Origin: Metallyticus violacea
Taxonomy: Eukaryota; Arthropoda; Insecta; Mantodea; Metallyticidae
Assembly: GCA_030762175.1 (NCBI GenBank)
Contig: CM060831.1
Span: 82,553,501-82,617,500 of the forward strand
Reading direction: 5' to 3'
DNA: 64,000 bases
A model generated the notes under the pieces. The model made no database searches. It was not told where the DNA came from and saw nothing but the letters and a program-made list of their open reading frames with translations. The position numbers and the translations under genes are program-made. Numbering within the stretch: position 1 is the first letter of the stretch; the number at the start of each line of letters is the position of its first letter. This document shows, piece by piece, positions 10,584 to 22,295 of the stretch.

Positions 10584-11608
10584 CCAAAAATGTGTACACA
10601 ATTTCACAGTAGATGTCTATTTAATATATTTCATAGTTGGATCGAAAAACAACAGCAATGTGTAGTATGATGTTCTGTAAACAGATGTGACTCACATACA
10701 TTATTATAGCATTGCTACGTGATAGGTAAATCAACAATGAACAAATGAAGCCAAGAATGTCGTATGATGTTCTGTAAACAAGTGTGACTCACATTATGTT
10801 ATGCTAGCGTTGCTACAACGAAATGAGCCAAGATTATTGTTTAAGAGCGGAAAGCATTTTGAAGTGATATTGGAAAACCGAGAATGTTGTTGAAGTTCAA
10901 AGGCAATGGGGACGTGTGAACAGAACAGAACCGCCAACACGAGTAACAAATGCACACATTCGACATAAATTTGAGACTCATGGTACCGTATGCGATGCTC
11001 ACAAGGGCAGATCTGGGAGACTTCGCACAGCGTCCTAGGCTATGGTTTTGGAACATTTTGAGCACTCCCCGCAGAAATCTACAAAGCAATATGCACGTGA
11101 GACTGGGATTAGCAGAACCAGCGTACGTCGTATTATTAAAACAGCAAAGTTGAAAGTTTTCATCCCAAGACTTTTGCATGCGTTAAACGAAGATGGCCCT
11201 AATCAGAGAATGCAGTACTGTCAGTGGTTTCGGAACATGGTGCAAGAGGATGAGGCCTTCGTAGGGAAAGTTTTTGGTCCGATGAGACACAATTTAAGTT
11301 GAACGGCATAACGGTGTCTACTGGTGTGCAACATTCCACATGTTACTTTGCAAAAGGCTGTTAATTTACCTGGAATTAATGTTTGGTGTGAGTTGTCATC
11401 TAGGGGTATAATTGGACCTTCTTTTTTGAAGGAAAAGTAACTGACTCAGTGTACCTGAACATGATACGCATATCCGTCTTACCCGCCATTCATACACTCT
11501 ATGGAAATGACGAATTTTACTTCCAACAGGATGGTGCACCACCACATTACCATCGAGATGTACCTGCGTACCTTGATGACAATCTTCCAAGGCACTTGAT
11601 GGACGAAG
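10584..11608 (+). mobile_element. ITm-F1 transposon, 3' part replaced by MarA
   Basis: The 5' end CCAAAAATGTGTACACAATT (10584) matches, in inverse, the ends at 1675 and 15323. Two direct subterminal repeats of about 40 bp (near 10660-10700 and 10759-10800, core ATGATGTTCTGTAAACA) sit about 100 bp apart. The transposase region runs from about 10890 until it joins MarA sequence at 11608/11609. The element is a Tc1/mariner-superfamily type distinct from classic mariners. Confidence 0.8.
10890..11608 (+). pseudogene. ITm-F1 transposase pseudogene (N-terminal and core)
   Basis: Fragments in three frames outline an insect DDE transposase. They start with an N-terminal helix-turn-helix region (VEVQRQWGRVNRTEPPTRVT, FETHGTVCDAHKGRSGRLRT), followed by ARETGISRTSVRRIIKTAKL at about 11090-11150. 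The first catalytic aspartate lies in WSDETQFKLNG near 11280, then LPGINVWC near 11370, and the second in FQQDGAPPHYHRDVPAYLDD at about 11520-11580. A stop lies near 11037, with frameshifts near 11150-11280 and 11440. Similar C-terminal sequence missing here is kept in the copy at 14279-15323. Confidence 0.8.
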
Positions 11609-12496
11609 ATGAAGACGAAGAGCGTGCAGGTCGGCCCTTGGAGGTGCTCACTCCTGAAAACATCGCTCTTGTGGAAGGAGAAATTATAGAAGACCGGCGG
11701 CTCAAAATTACGGAAATAGCAGCATGGTTGGGCCTTTCTAAACAACAGTCCTTCGAATTGTTCATGAACATTGAAACATTAATAAGGTTAGTGCGTAGAA
11801 TTCTTTCCTCAGTCCAAAAGCAGCAACGAGTCATCTGTTGTCAGGCATTTTTGGAGCTCTGCCGTGGCAACAATAGAGAAATTCTGTAAACCATTGTTAC
11901 AGGAGATGAAACCATGATCCTCTGCTATCATCCCTTGTCCAAAAGAGAATCAATGGAGTGGCGTAAACCTGGCGAAGCACCCCCTCTAAAGGCCAAGGTC
12001 ACCCATTCAACCAAGAAGATTATGGGCACAATTTATTGGGACTGTGAAGGAATACTCTTCATTGACTTGAAGGAGAGGAACATCACAGTAAATGGGGACA
12101 CTATGCTGGCAAACTGCACAGACTGCGTGCTTCCATCAAAGAGAAAAGGCGAGGAAAGCTGAGTGGTGGTGTGCGCCTTCTTCACGACAACGCGCCTATG
12201 CACACAGCTCTTGTTACAAAGGAAGCTGTGAAGAAATGTGACTTTAAGGAGATCGACCATCCACCCTACAGCCCAGATCTTGCTCCCAGTGACTATTTCC
12301 TCTTCTCAGAACTCAAGAAGGACCTTCGAGGAAACAAATTTAAGTGTGACAAAGAAATGATGGATGCTGTTTATGCCCATTTTGCAGACAAGACTTCTGA
12401 CTATTTGGAAGAGGGTTGAAATGTTATTCCAAGATGTGAGAGGTGTACTGCAATAAAGGGTAACTATGTTATAGGAAACTTATGGACCTATCCTCG
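11609..12496 (+). mobile_element. MarA mariner copy 3, 5' end replaced
   Basis: Starts abruptly inside the MarA transposase at the EDEERAGRPLEV codons, fused to ITm-F1. It runs to a 3' end that reads AACTTATGGACCTATCCTCG and is followed by TA at 12497-12498. About 45 bp of trailer is deleted near 12473. The second catalytic site LLHDNAPMH and the third YSPDLAPSDYFLF are intact in sequence. The first lies in TGDETMI, with frame breaks at 11745, 11889 and about 12105. Confidence 0.88.
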
Positions 12497-13056
12497 TAAA
12501 AATGTTGCTTTACAAGTGCAATTATAGCATATAATAATATTTAATAAGGAAAATCAAAAACATAATTGAACAATAGCAATCTAAAATGCAAAAAATGGAC
12601 TTAAAAGGCAGGTATAACATGAAACATCACCAATGGCTTACTTTTAAAGGTTATAACCTAATAAATGCTCACAAAAAAAAACTTAAATACACCATAATGT
12701 GGCTGGAACTTCTAAAATATATTTTAAAGAACTAATATGAGGTTCACAGAATATGCATACACTCTTTATTAAATCCAACACCTGCTGAGCCGCAAACACT
12801 TCACTTGCCAAAAGGCTCGTGAAGAAAAAGAAATGTATCCGAAAAAGATTAATAAATACGGAATGAATTCACAAATTAAAAAGAAAAGAAACATTACACG
12901 ATTTGTGTATCACCAGAAGGTTCCGAGTTCGAAACTTGGAGAGCATCCATTTCTCCTTGCGCACTGCCAAGCCGAGCTTTCTCGTAATATAGTGTAGAGG
13001 TGAAAAAGGGTGAGAGAGAGAGGCTTGTGCTTCTCTCATTGGAGAACGCTGTATGT
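12497..13056. other. No recognisable gene
   Basis: AT-rich spacer with short frames only. GC rises just before the SINE1 at 13057. Confidence 0.4.
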
Positions 13057-13344
13057 GTTGGTCCTGGTGGTGTAGTGGTAACCTTCTAAACCAAACTCAA
13101 GGTCGCGGGTTCGAACCCGGCCAGGACCGATGGATTTTTTCGGGCGTAAAAATCCTAAGTATGACTTCCTTCGGAAGGGAAGTAAAGCCGTGGGCCCCAT
13201 GTCGTACATTTACGGCACGAAAAAGAACCTCAAGCCTGAAAGAAGAGGCGTCTGAGCAAAATTTGTCGGAAGTTTCACGCCCTGATTAGAATGGGACGCT
13301 GATGACCTGAGATGTTAAAGAGCGTCCTTAAATAAAGAAATCAC
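13057..13344 (+). mobile_element. SINE1 copy 5
   Basis: Near-consensus plus-strand SINE1: GTTGGTCCTGGTGGTGTAGT head, intact B box GGTTCGAACCC, CGGGCGTAAAAATCCTAAGT body, and tail ending CCTTAAATAAAGAAATCAC. A GA dinucleotide run follows directly. Confidence 0.92.
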
Positions 13345-13346
13345 AA

Positions 13347-13349
13347 AGA

Positions 13350-13384
<35 letters not shown>
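13347..13384. repeat. (GA)n microsatellite
   Basis: Run of GA with one GGG interruption, directly behind the SINE1 tail. Microsatellites often grow out of SINE tails. Confidence 0.9.
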
Positions 13385-13388
<4 letters not shown>

Positions 13389-14278
13389 TTTTGACATAAG
13401 AGCTGTCATGATTTTTTTTTTTTTTTTAACTTTAAATGTTATACTATAATAACGAAATCAAAAATATCTCTAAAGATGTACAACTGTTTCATACACAGTC
13501 AGGATAAGAAACCTTAGACACCTTAGAGATCCTGGTCAATTTCTGCTTTATATCAGATAAGGCATGTCTCCTAAATAAGAATAATTTGACATAGTTTCGC
13601 TGAAAGGAAGATCTCAAAGTATCGTTGTTTTAAAGAGCCTGTTTGCTAAACCAAATTGCTCTTTATGAAAGTGCGTGTCAATTACGACAGACGGAGAGCA
13701 GGCCCTTTCAAGGATTTATAATTTTGGCTCAAAAGCGACAGAGAATGTCCACGTTTTAAAGATATCGATCAGCAATTTTTGGCAACAAGGGACAACGTAA
13801 CATTAATTTTTCTATTAGGGGTAAATTAGTTTAAAATTCATCACAATGACATTGACTCGTGTTAGATTTTACCAAAAACATCAAATGGCTAAGCAGTTTT
13901 ATGTAAAAGTTTCCTGACTTGTTAAAAGATATTATCAGTTTTCTTGAAGAAGGTATGCAACTTTTTTAGATGACAGCATTTTTGTTAAATTTTATGGGGA
14001 AGCTTCCTTTTATTAAAATTGGTTTTATAATGTAGTAATAAAATAACTGTGAATAATTGGTTTTGTTATGTTAAAAAATCCAGGGAAAAAAACGCATAGA
14101 AAAGATATACTGTTAACGCATATATTGCAAATATTGGTTAGGTTAGGTTAACTTTAAAAAAGGCTTATTTTATACTGTTAAAAGCGTATGCCTTTTCCCG
14201 TATCAATTATTTCCTTTACGTTTTACATTACAGTTTCCCATTTGATTTCGCTGTATAATGCATTAACTACAGAGGGTA
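13385..14278. other. No recognisable gene
   Basis: AT-rich sequence with a T-run near 13411-13428 and no motif recognised. A short GGTTAGGTTAGGTTAAC near 14137 is too short to be called telomeric. Confidence 0.4.
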
Positions 14279-14384
14279 CCAAAAAATGTATACACACTTC
14301 AAGCAAAGAAAAAACTGTTAACATAACAAAATTGAATTCACACAAACAGAAAATGATGAGCACTAATCATCTTAGACTTTTACA

Positions 14385-15040
14385 GTTACAACAGTTGCTC
14401 AAAATGCCCACCATCGGCGCCGATACACTTCTGAGTACGTTGAACTACTGATTGAGCAACGTTTGCGAAAGTGTCCTCAGCGATTCAGCACATGCCGTTT
14501 CAATTTCTTCCCGAAGTGTTGCCAATGTAGCTGGTTTTCTACGATATATAACATCTTTAAGAGTTCCGCATCCCCCCCCCTTTACGGACGCTTTTTAACA
14601 TCTCAGGTCATCAGCGTCCAATTCAAATTCAGGCGTAAAAACGCCGACAAATTTTGCTCAGAGGCCTCTTCTTTCAGGCTTGGGGTTCTTTATCGTGCCT
14701 AAATGTGCGACCCGGGACCCGCGGCTTTACTTTGCTTTCGAAGAAAGCCATACTTAGCCACAAAAAACCCCATCGGTCCGTGGCCGGGATCGAACCCGCG
14801 ATCTTGGGTTTAGGAGGTAGCCACTACACCACCAGGACCGACCCCATAGGTAGAAGTCCAACGGAGTTAGATCCGGAGAACGCGGTGGAAACTCAATCGG
14901 ACCTCTTCGTCCTATCCAGTGCCTTGGAAGATTGTCATCAAGGCACGCACGTACATCTCGGCGGTATTGTGGTGATGCACCATCCTGTTGGAAGAGAATT
15001 CCTCATTTCCATTGAGTGTATGAGTAGCGGGTAAGACGGA
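14385..15040 (-). pseudogene. ITm-F1 transposase pseudogene (C-terminal)
   Basis: Minus-strand fragments give the QQDGAPPH-type motif (around 14980), then PPRSPDLTPLDFYLWG just before the SINE, which holds the third catalytic residue region. Beyond the SINE it continues with KDVIYRRKPATLATLREEI and ETACAESLRTLSQTLLNQ, then a stop near 14450. This is the C-terminal half missing from the 10584 copy. Together the two copies cover most of the protein, but neither is functional. Confidence 0.75.
14581..14842 (-). mobile_element. SINE1 copy 6, inside ITm-F1
   Basis: Minus-strand SINE1 inserted into the transposase C-terminal region at a C-run (CCCCCC before 14581, CCCC after 14842). The body is shortened around 14755. 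The B box GGATCGAACCC has one change and the A-box region GGTGGTGTAGTGG is intact. It is younger than the transposon it splits. Confidence 0.88.
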
Positions 15041-15950
15041 ATTGTTACTCGCGTTGGCGGTTCTGTTCTGCACACACGTCTCCATTGTCTTTGAACTTCA
15101 AGTATATGAGTCACATTTGTTTACAGAACATCATACGATAATCTTGTTTTTTTTTTTTTTTTTGTTCATTGTTGATTTACCTGTCACATAGCAACGCTAT
15201 CATAATGTATTTGAGTCACATCTGTTTACAGAACGTCATACTACACATTACTGTTGTTTTTCGGTCCCACTTTAAAATATATTAAATTGATATCTACTGT
15301 GAAAGTGGGTATACTTTTTTTGGCATCCTTTGTATTACATATTTGGCGTGTTCCACAAGTTACAATTTAATAATTAATTAACTGTTATATATTCTGATTA
15401 AGAAAAGTTTGTCTAAAGCATTTTAAATTAAATTTTGTGCATTTATAGGTTTTTAAAACGAAACATATTAGATAAAGATAAATAACGAGAATAATAGAGA
15501 AAAAGGTGTTAATATGGCGCCTGCTTGTAATATGGCACCCCTGCTTTCTGGCCTTGTACTATGCTGACATCTAGTGAATGTTATTTCAAACTATTCTTAT
15601 CGTGACCGTTAACACGACAGACGTGCTGCTCAGCTCTTCCTGCAAGTATTGTAGACACATTGTGTGATTTTCTGTGTTACGGATTATTGAAGTTATTGTT
15701 GATAGGTGAGAAATGCACATTATGTCATGGTTTGTTTACTACTTAGGACCCCGTGCTTCCAGAAATGTAGTACATGAACTAGTTCTTTAATAGTGTAACT
15801 GGAAATCCTGCCTAGCTAGTAGAAAATGTATTTCTTTTAGGTAACATGGCGGTGATGGAAACGTGGCACCCTTCCATATTTGGAACACTATGTTACATGT
15901 ATCTTTTGTAAGTACCAAGTGATGAAATTGTATTATTTCAGATATGACTA

Positions 15951-16680
15951 GAAATCACATTGATCCCCCGCAACCTAAGAGAAGAAAACAGTAGCATCCA
16001 GAAGCAATGATTAAAGCTGTTAAGACCGTCAGGGGCAAAAGAATGCGATTTAAAAAAGCGGTTCGGGAGTTTTCAGTTCCTAAAACTACTTTAAGGCGTT
16101 TTGTTTAAGAAACGGAGACATCCCCAGAGGATGTGGCGTCTAAGAAGTTGGTATTTTGTCTGCTGGGTTAGAACTCGTCAAGTTTCTGCTTGGTATGGGA
16201 AGTAAATCACTAAAAAGACGATCAACAACTTGCTGAACGAAATGAGACACCTGCTGAGGTCAGTCTTCCGCTTCAGGTGTTTCTTTAGAACATACGAATA
16301 TGTCTGTTCCTTAGGCATAGAACAAAGACCTCAAACCGTGGCATCTACAGCCTCCCCATATAAAAGATATTTAGCAGATGGGGAGAAGAAACGCAGCACC
16401 AAGAAAGAGAGACCTGTTCAGACATCGCGAAAACTGCAACAGGAAGGAAGAAAAGAACGCTTCGTGATAAACATGACGAATGTGAAGTTTCTGATGATCA
16501 TGTTCATTGTTACTGACAGCACTGAGACCGAGAACAGTCGCCAAACGAGGACGCGCAGCGCGTTTTTTGTAGTGGAAAACTTTTGGAAGAAAACCCAGGA
16601 AAGAATGGTAAAATGTGGTGCATAGTCTGTAGACTTCCTCCTGAAGGCTGTTTTTATGCAGTTTTAGATAAATCTTGCTT
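15951..16680 (+). pseudogene. pogo/Tigger-like transposase remnant
   Basis: Near 15951-16110 the plus strand reads a pipsqueak-type helix-turn-helix (AMIKAVKTVRGKRMRFKKAV then REFSVPKTTLRRFV), typical of pogo/Tigger/Jerky-like proteins. After stops and a large loss, where the DDE catalytic domain would lie, a C-terminal piece follows. The open frame at 16230-16625 and an alternative frame near 16590-16640 (KMWCIVCRL) resemble the cysteine-rich tail of arthropod members. The catalytic centre is absent. The identification rests on the helix-turn-helix plus the tail; terminal repeats were not found. Confidence 0.5.
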
Positions 16681-16929
16681 TAGCGAAATAGAGAAATATA
16701 GTTTAACTGACTCGATTTAATCTTACTTCGTTTATTTCTCGTTCCTGTACTTAATACATGGGGGGGGGCATGTTTCCAGCACATTTGATCGTGAGAGAAT
16801 AGTTACATATGTTTACTATAAATAAGTGCTTAATATACATGATTTAAACGATTACATGCAATGCAAAAATATATTATCTATCTACTAATGTTTTGTAAAT
16901 ATAACGGGTAAGGATTCTGCTCAAAGTGC

Positions 16930-17300
16930 AAGAAACAAAAGTGGATGCATGTAAACACTTAGAAGTTTTTGGAGGCTTTCTCCAACGAATAGGAAGTAAT
17001 AATTGCCAAATTTCATGCACTCGATCCTTCAGATGCTCTTTGGTTATTGATGCCTCAAACGTGACATTTTGTTAGGCATAGGCTCATTAAAAATAATCCA
17101 AAGGCGTAAAGTGAAGTGAGGGAGGGTTGGCAAGCAACGGGTCTAGCACGCTCAATCATCTTGTTCAGTAATTTAAGTGTGCGTCTTGAAACTTGTGGCG
17201 GCGCACTATCTTGCTGGTATTATGTTTCTGCTCGTGCATTTTCCAAGAGTGCTGGCAAATAACAATGTGTGTCGCTAGTAACAGCCGGTGATAAAGTCAC
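16930..17300 (-). pseudogene. Tc1/mariner-superfamily (QQDG-type) transposase remnant
   Basis: The minus strand reads ENARAET, a stop, then YQQDSAPPQVSRRTLKLLNK near 17190-17240. This parallels the QQDGAPPH second catalytic motif of ITm-type transposases, followed by RARPVACQPSLTSLY, which matches the position of WPPRSPDLTPLDF. The third catalytic region is mutated beyond function. It is clearly divergent from ITm-F1. Confidence 0.45.
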
Positions 17301-17854
17301 ACTTAGCAAGAAAAAGTACAGTTAACATCCATTTTGGTATTTCAAGTGCTCAATAATGGTTATTACATTTATTAACATTTCCGGTGTTCGAATCAGAAAA
17401 TAAATTGTTGCTCAAATTTCTGCGCAATTGTGTTATATAGCCATTCGGAAAATGCAATGTGAATTCCTGATGTAAGCGTTCCTGCTTTAGTATCCGCGGC
17501 TGGACCCCTCCGTTCACTCATATGTAAATTTACACTCTCACCATTCACGTTTGACTTGTGCGATTCCTGTTTTTCACGTTTCCTTACTTTCGTAGTCATG
17601 TTTTCAGTCGTCTGAATTTCAGATGTGACATTTGCTTTGCATGTTGTTCCCCGAACATTTGCGATGCAAGTCGACAATTTTTTTCCTACATTCAATAGTA
17701 TTAAAGACATATGTGAAACCGTGGTATATTTCTGAGTCCAGGGGAACTACTCTGTTTTTAAGATTTTAGGTGGCGTTGAAACTGATATTGGTTAAATGTT
17801 ATTTTATTTATTTATTATCGGTTTGAATGTATTTATCTACTCGTGATGTCTGTA
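17301..17854. other. Unassigned; one 105-codon minus frame
   Basis: A minus-strand frame at 17393-17710 (starting MSLILLNVGKKLSTCIANVR) is lysine- and serine-rich in the middle and matches nothing I recognise. It may be chance. Confidence 0.2.
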
Positions 17855-19084
17855 CGAGGGTAGGCCCATAAGTTTCCGGTCTAACCATTTTCTATATTTC
17901 ACTGTTCAACATAGTTACACTTCTCACTTCTTTCAATTAACATTTTAATCCCCCTCCTCAAAAATATTCAGAAGTCTTGTTTGCATAATGGGCATAAACA
18001 GCATCCACCACTTCTTCGTCACACTTAAATTTCCTTCCTCGAAAGTCCTTCTTGAGTTTTGAGAAGAGGAAATAGTCATTGGGAGTTAGATTTGAGCTGT
18101 AGGGCGGATGGTCGATCTCCTTGATGCCACATTTCTTCACAGCTTCCTTTGCAACAAAATCTGTGCGCACAGGCGCGTTGTCGTGAAGAAGGCGCACACC
18201 ACCACTCAGCTTTCCTCGTCTTTTCTCTTTGATGGAAGCACGTAGTCTGTGTAGTAGGCCAGCTTAGTACTCCCCATTTACTGTGGTGTTCCTCTCCTTC
18301 AAGTCAAAGAAGAGTATTCCTTCACAGTCCCTAAAGATTGTGGCCATGAGTGACCGTGGCCTTTAGAGGCCGTGCTTCGCCAGGTTTACACCACTCCATT
18401 GGTTCTCTTTTGAACAAGGGATCATAGTAGAGGGCCATACTTTCATCTCCTGTAACAATGGTTTGCACAACTTCTCTCTCGTTGCCACGGCAGAGCTCTA
18501 AAATCACTGACAACAGATGACTCGTTGCTGCTTTTGGACTGAGGAAAGAAGTCTAGACACACATCTTGCACTAACCTTATTCATGTTTAAATGTTCATGA
18601 ATAATTCGAAGGACTGTTGTTTTAGAAAGACCCAACCTTGCTAGTATTTCTGTAACTTTAAGCCGCCGGTCTTCCATAATTTCTCCTTCCACATGAGCGA
18701 GCGTTGTTTTCAGGAGTGAACACCTCCAAGGGCCGACCTGAACGCTCTTGGTCTTCAATGCTTTCTCGACCTACTCGAAAACGTTTGGCCCATTCTTTTA
18801 CGGTAGAATATGAGGGGCTGCTTCCCCATATACACCGTCCAATCGCTGTTTAATTTCATTTGGAGTAAGTCCTTTTTTGAAGAACTTAATAACAGTCGAT
18901 ACTCCATTTTGAACATATCACAATCTTCTACACATAGCGTTCTTTATGCAACTATATCGGAACAACTGAATGCAGTTACAGCTGCATTTATTTACTTAAC
19001 AGATAAGATAACACACCAGATAAGGATTTTTGTCCAGGCAATAATCCTTATCGGCGAGGCCGGAAACTTATGGATCTACCCATG
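17855..19084 (-). mobile_element. MarA mariner copy 4, both ends present
   Basis: A 1230-bp minus-strand copy with TA at 17853-17854 and 19085-19086. The left end reads CGAGGGTAGGCCCATAAGTT and the right end is its inverse (GGAAACTTATGGATCTACCC). The transposase is in three main blocks (18504-18758, 18331-18513, 17958-18197) in different frames. The second and third catalytic sites read LLHDNAPVR and LTPNDYFLF, with both aspartates kept. The first, TGDESM, is also kept. It is inactive because of frameshifts and a lost internal stretch near 18345. Confidence 0.92.
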
Positions 19085-19086
19085 TA

Positions 19087-19973
19087 CTACTAGCGCGGAA
19101 TTGTAGAGGAGCAACTGCATAGTGCAGGGGAACTCAAAAGGTACCAAAAATACAATAGGAAAGTACGAATAGATAAAAACAGACTTGTGAGTTAAATATT
19201 ATTGTAATGATATAATTATTCTTAGAAAATTGCATACGTTTAAAAAATAAAGATATTAAAGAATTCTGAAACATCAATAAATTGAAATCTACCAAGCTCC
19301 TATTTATATTTGCAGGAAATAATGTATAACTAAAGAGCAACATATAATTACACCAAAATCCTACAAGATGCCCAATTATTATAGTAAGCGGTCGTTAAGT
19401 GAAGTAAAACTTATGAATAGATTTTTAAAGCTAAATGAAAATAAGAATTTTGTTATACAAGTCAACCAGGGAGGCTGCAAATATTCAGGGAACTAGAGAA
19501 ATGTTCTTTCATTTTCCATTCATTCCAACCACCACTCAAGCCATTAAACTTTTAAATCTACGATTCAAAGCTTCCTTCTACCAACCTGTTGAAAATTGAA
19601 AGCGCAGGTTCAGCCGCAAATTATCCTATAGAAACCGGACTAAATCAGTGGAAGGTAGAAACCTTTCTCTCTCTCAAGTTTTAAGTTTTTATCGAAAAAC
19701 ACTGTAAGCGTATAAATATGTAATAATAGGTGTTTCTACATATTATAATTATTCTAAAAAAGATACATCGTTTTGTCAAACACAGTGTTAAAGTCAATAA
19801 TATAAGCTATATAAAATTGGCATTTCCGTTCCGATAAGAACACCATCTGGTATCACAAATACTTCTCATGTTCAAGAGATACCAAAGTTAAAATATGTAT
19901 TATATGTAATGTGTTAACTAGTCTCGCTTTAAGTTTATAAAATATTTCTGGCTTAATGTCTTTTAAGCATATA
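19087..19973. other. No recognisable gene
   Basis: AT-rich sequence with only short frames and no motif. Confidence 0.4.
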
Positions 19974-21277
19974 CGAGGTAGTATGCAGAATGTTCGAGGT
20001 TGGTGCTGCCATCTGGTCAAAATCTTACTTTCAGACCAAGACCGCCGTCACCCTCGAAGCAGTTCCTTCCTCACGTATACACCGGTCCCAGCGATTCTGC
20101 CATTTTCCAAGTGCATTTTGGAAGAGTGTTTAGCACAGACAATATTCTTGAATCCTTTCAGTTGCATCGAACTGACGTCCTTTCAACTTAATTTTCAGTT
20201 TGGGGAATAGAGTGATGTCGCATAGTGCCAAATCAGGCGAGTACGGGGGCTGGGGAACAACCGTCATGTTGTCTTTCGTCAAAAAGCTCCTGGTGAACAA
20301 GGAATTGTGACAAGGCGCATTATCGTGATGCAACAGCCAGTTCCCTTATCGCCAAAGATCGGGCCTTCGTCTCCGCACATTTTCACGGAGCCGTCGCAAA
20401 ACGTCACAGTAGTACGTGGAATTCACTGTTTGATTTGGTGGGACGAATTCTTTGTGCACACTCCCCTTGATATCAAAGAAAATGAGGAGCATGCTCTTGA
20501 CTTTGCTCTTCACTTGTCTCGCTTTTTTCGGTCTTGGTGAGTTCGAGTTCTTCCACTGGGAGGATTGTAGTTTTGTCTCAGGGTCATAAGCGTACATCAA
20601 GCTCTCGTCGCCGGTGATGATCCTGGACAAGAAGGTCGGGTCATCGGACACGGCCTGACAAAGTTCCGTGCAAACTTCAACACGCTGCGCCTTCTGATCA
20701 GCAGTCAGGATCCTTGGCACAAATTTTGCGGCGACAGACACGATGCATGCCCCAATTCATCAGTTAAAATTCGTTGGCGTGTCCCATAACCAATTCCCAC
20801 TTCATGAGCAAGGTTTTAAATGGTTCGACGTCGATCCTCACGAACGAGGTGTTGAACTTTGGCAACAATGTTGGGCGTTGTACAGTTGACGGGCTTACTG
20901 GTGTGAGCATCGTCTTCAATAGCTGTACGGCCAGCCCTGAACCGAGCATGCCACTCAAACATGCGTGTACGACTCATGCTTTGACCCCCAAATACTTGTT
21001 GAATCATTGCGAGGGTCTCCTGTAGCATTTTTCCGAGATTTGCACAGAATTTGATACACACTCTCTGTTCTAATCTTGGATGCATCGTAAAATCGCCACA
21101 CACTGCACACAGAGTATCATGAAAAGTACTATAGAATCTCAACACATCTACCCAGCTGCATGAAACTTTAAACACACTGATCAGATGTGCTAGTATTGCC
21201 ACCTAGCGGTACAAAACTCTACTGCAACTACTGTCGAGATGACAGCACCAGTCCTGAATATTGTGGATACCACCTCG
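19974..21277 (-). mobile_element. MarB mariner copy 1, both ends present
   Basis: A 1304-bp element flanked by TA at 19972-19973 and 21278-21279. The left end CGAGGTAGTATGCAGAATGT is inverse to the right end (ATATTGTGGATACCACCTCG). Minus-strand coding. A second, deleted copy of the family lies at 59819. Confidence 0.92.
20040..21085 (-). pseudogene. MarB mariner transposase pseudogene
   Basis: The start at 21085 gives MHPRLEQRVCIKFCANLGKM, the usual opening of one insect mariner group, then the helix-turn-helix linker SRTRMFEWHARFRAGRTAIE. A frameshift near 20815 precedes the second helix-turn-helix. The frame resumes at VAAKFVPRILTADQKAQRVE and holds the first catalytic aspartate in IITGDESLMYAYDPETK. 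A stop follows RRRPDLWR near 20346. The second aspartate is in LLHHDNAPCH and the region of the third in PPYSPDLALCDITLFPKLK. The tail reads GKWQNRWDRCI near 20090. All three aspartates are visible, but one stop and at least two frameshifts disable it. Confidence 0.88.
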
Positions 21278-21279
21278 TA

Positions 21280-21741
21280 CATCTTGCTATCTAATTAAAT
21301 CACACATAGTGAAAATCTACACAGTAGACAGACTCCATAGCTGACCTCTATCACAGAAAAGGATTACAAATGCTTGAGAGTTGAATGCTGCTTGATATCC
21401 TGTGGTTAATAATTTTTCAAACATCAGATACGAACAGCGATTTCAAATTAATCAATCAACAGTGGCCAACCCTTTAACCAGAAAGAGAAAACAGAATATT
21501 ATAATTAAGAGCCACACGGGTAATAAATATATTATAGATTATATATTTGTTAACAGCAAAGGCCCAAAACTAGCATGGGATACAACTGTATATAGATGAG
21601 AATTTTTGTTTTTCCATTGACGAATTCCAAAGAAATGTAAGCTATTGCGGTTGCGCCCACGCAAAGATGTTTTATTAATCTATCGATCATACCTGCTGGG
21701 CACCTACAAAAAATATACTGTAACACACACACACACACACA

Positions 21742-21778
<37 letters not shown>

Positions 21779-22295
21779 AATAAAATAAGTAACATTGAAT
21801 ATAACCAAATTAACAATTAGAAAAGCAGAAAATGATAAAACAGTAAGAAAAATCTTCGCTATATTTCGAACTACTTGAGTTCTTCTATGGCAAGAAGACA
21901 AGTGAAGGTAGTAAAAATGAAAATTGAATATCGTAGGTAACATTATGCATGGAAACAGATGAAATAAACAACAAGAGTGTGTCAGAGAGAGAATATAAAA
22001 ATATATTATCAGGTAAGATTTAAACCCAAATGTATATGTCATTTACGCAAAAATATAGCTGCTCTTTTTTATGATCCTCAATAATTTTCTGCAATTTCAT
22101 TTCTCAAATTTACCAAGTTTGAATAAAATTATTTTGGCATATTCTCAGAATTTTGATGAGAGGAATAATTTATTACATTCTCTCGATCAGAATCTTCTTC
22201 GTAAACTATTGAGGTTATATTTACAATATATAAGAGCAGATGTTTCTATTTAGTTTGCCGCGTCTTTCTCCCAAAACTTTTCACCGCCGATCGTA
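21280..22295. other. No recognisable gene
   Basis: AT-rich sequence containing an AC/AT microsatellite. The 88- and 99-codon minus frames at 21550-22042 are largely translations of that repeat. Confidence 0.4.
21723..21774. repeat. (AC)n(AT)n compound microsatellite
   Basis: About ten AC units are followed directly by about fifteen TA units. Confidence 0.95.

Larger units (their letters stand above)
14279..15323 (-). mobile_element. ITm-F1 transposon, internally deleted, with SINE1 inside
   Basis: Both ends are present: CCAAAAAATGTATACACACT at 14279 (preceded by TA) and its inverse GTATACTTTTTTTGG ending at 15323 (followed by CA). The minus strand is coding. The N-terminal and middle parts are gone near 15040, where the QQDG region joins 5' leader sequence. 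A SINE1 (14581-14842) interrupts the C-terminal coding part. Two subterminal repeats (near 15107-15148 and 15205-15245) match those at 10660 and 10759. Without the SINE the remnant is about 780 bp. Confidence 0.82.

Noticed and set aside
13060..13130. SINE1 and SINE2 heads as genuine tRNA genes
   Set aside because: Each tRNA-like head continues into the same SINE body and tail, and the heads do not show a clean cloverleaf bounded as a gene.
14135..14152. Telomere-like GGTTAGGTTAGG motif
   Set aside because: Only two to three units; too short to mean telomeric DNA.
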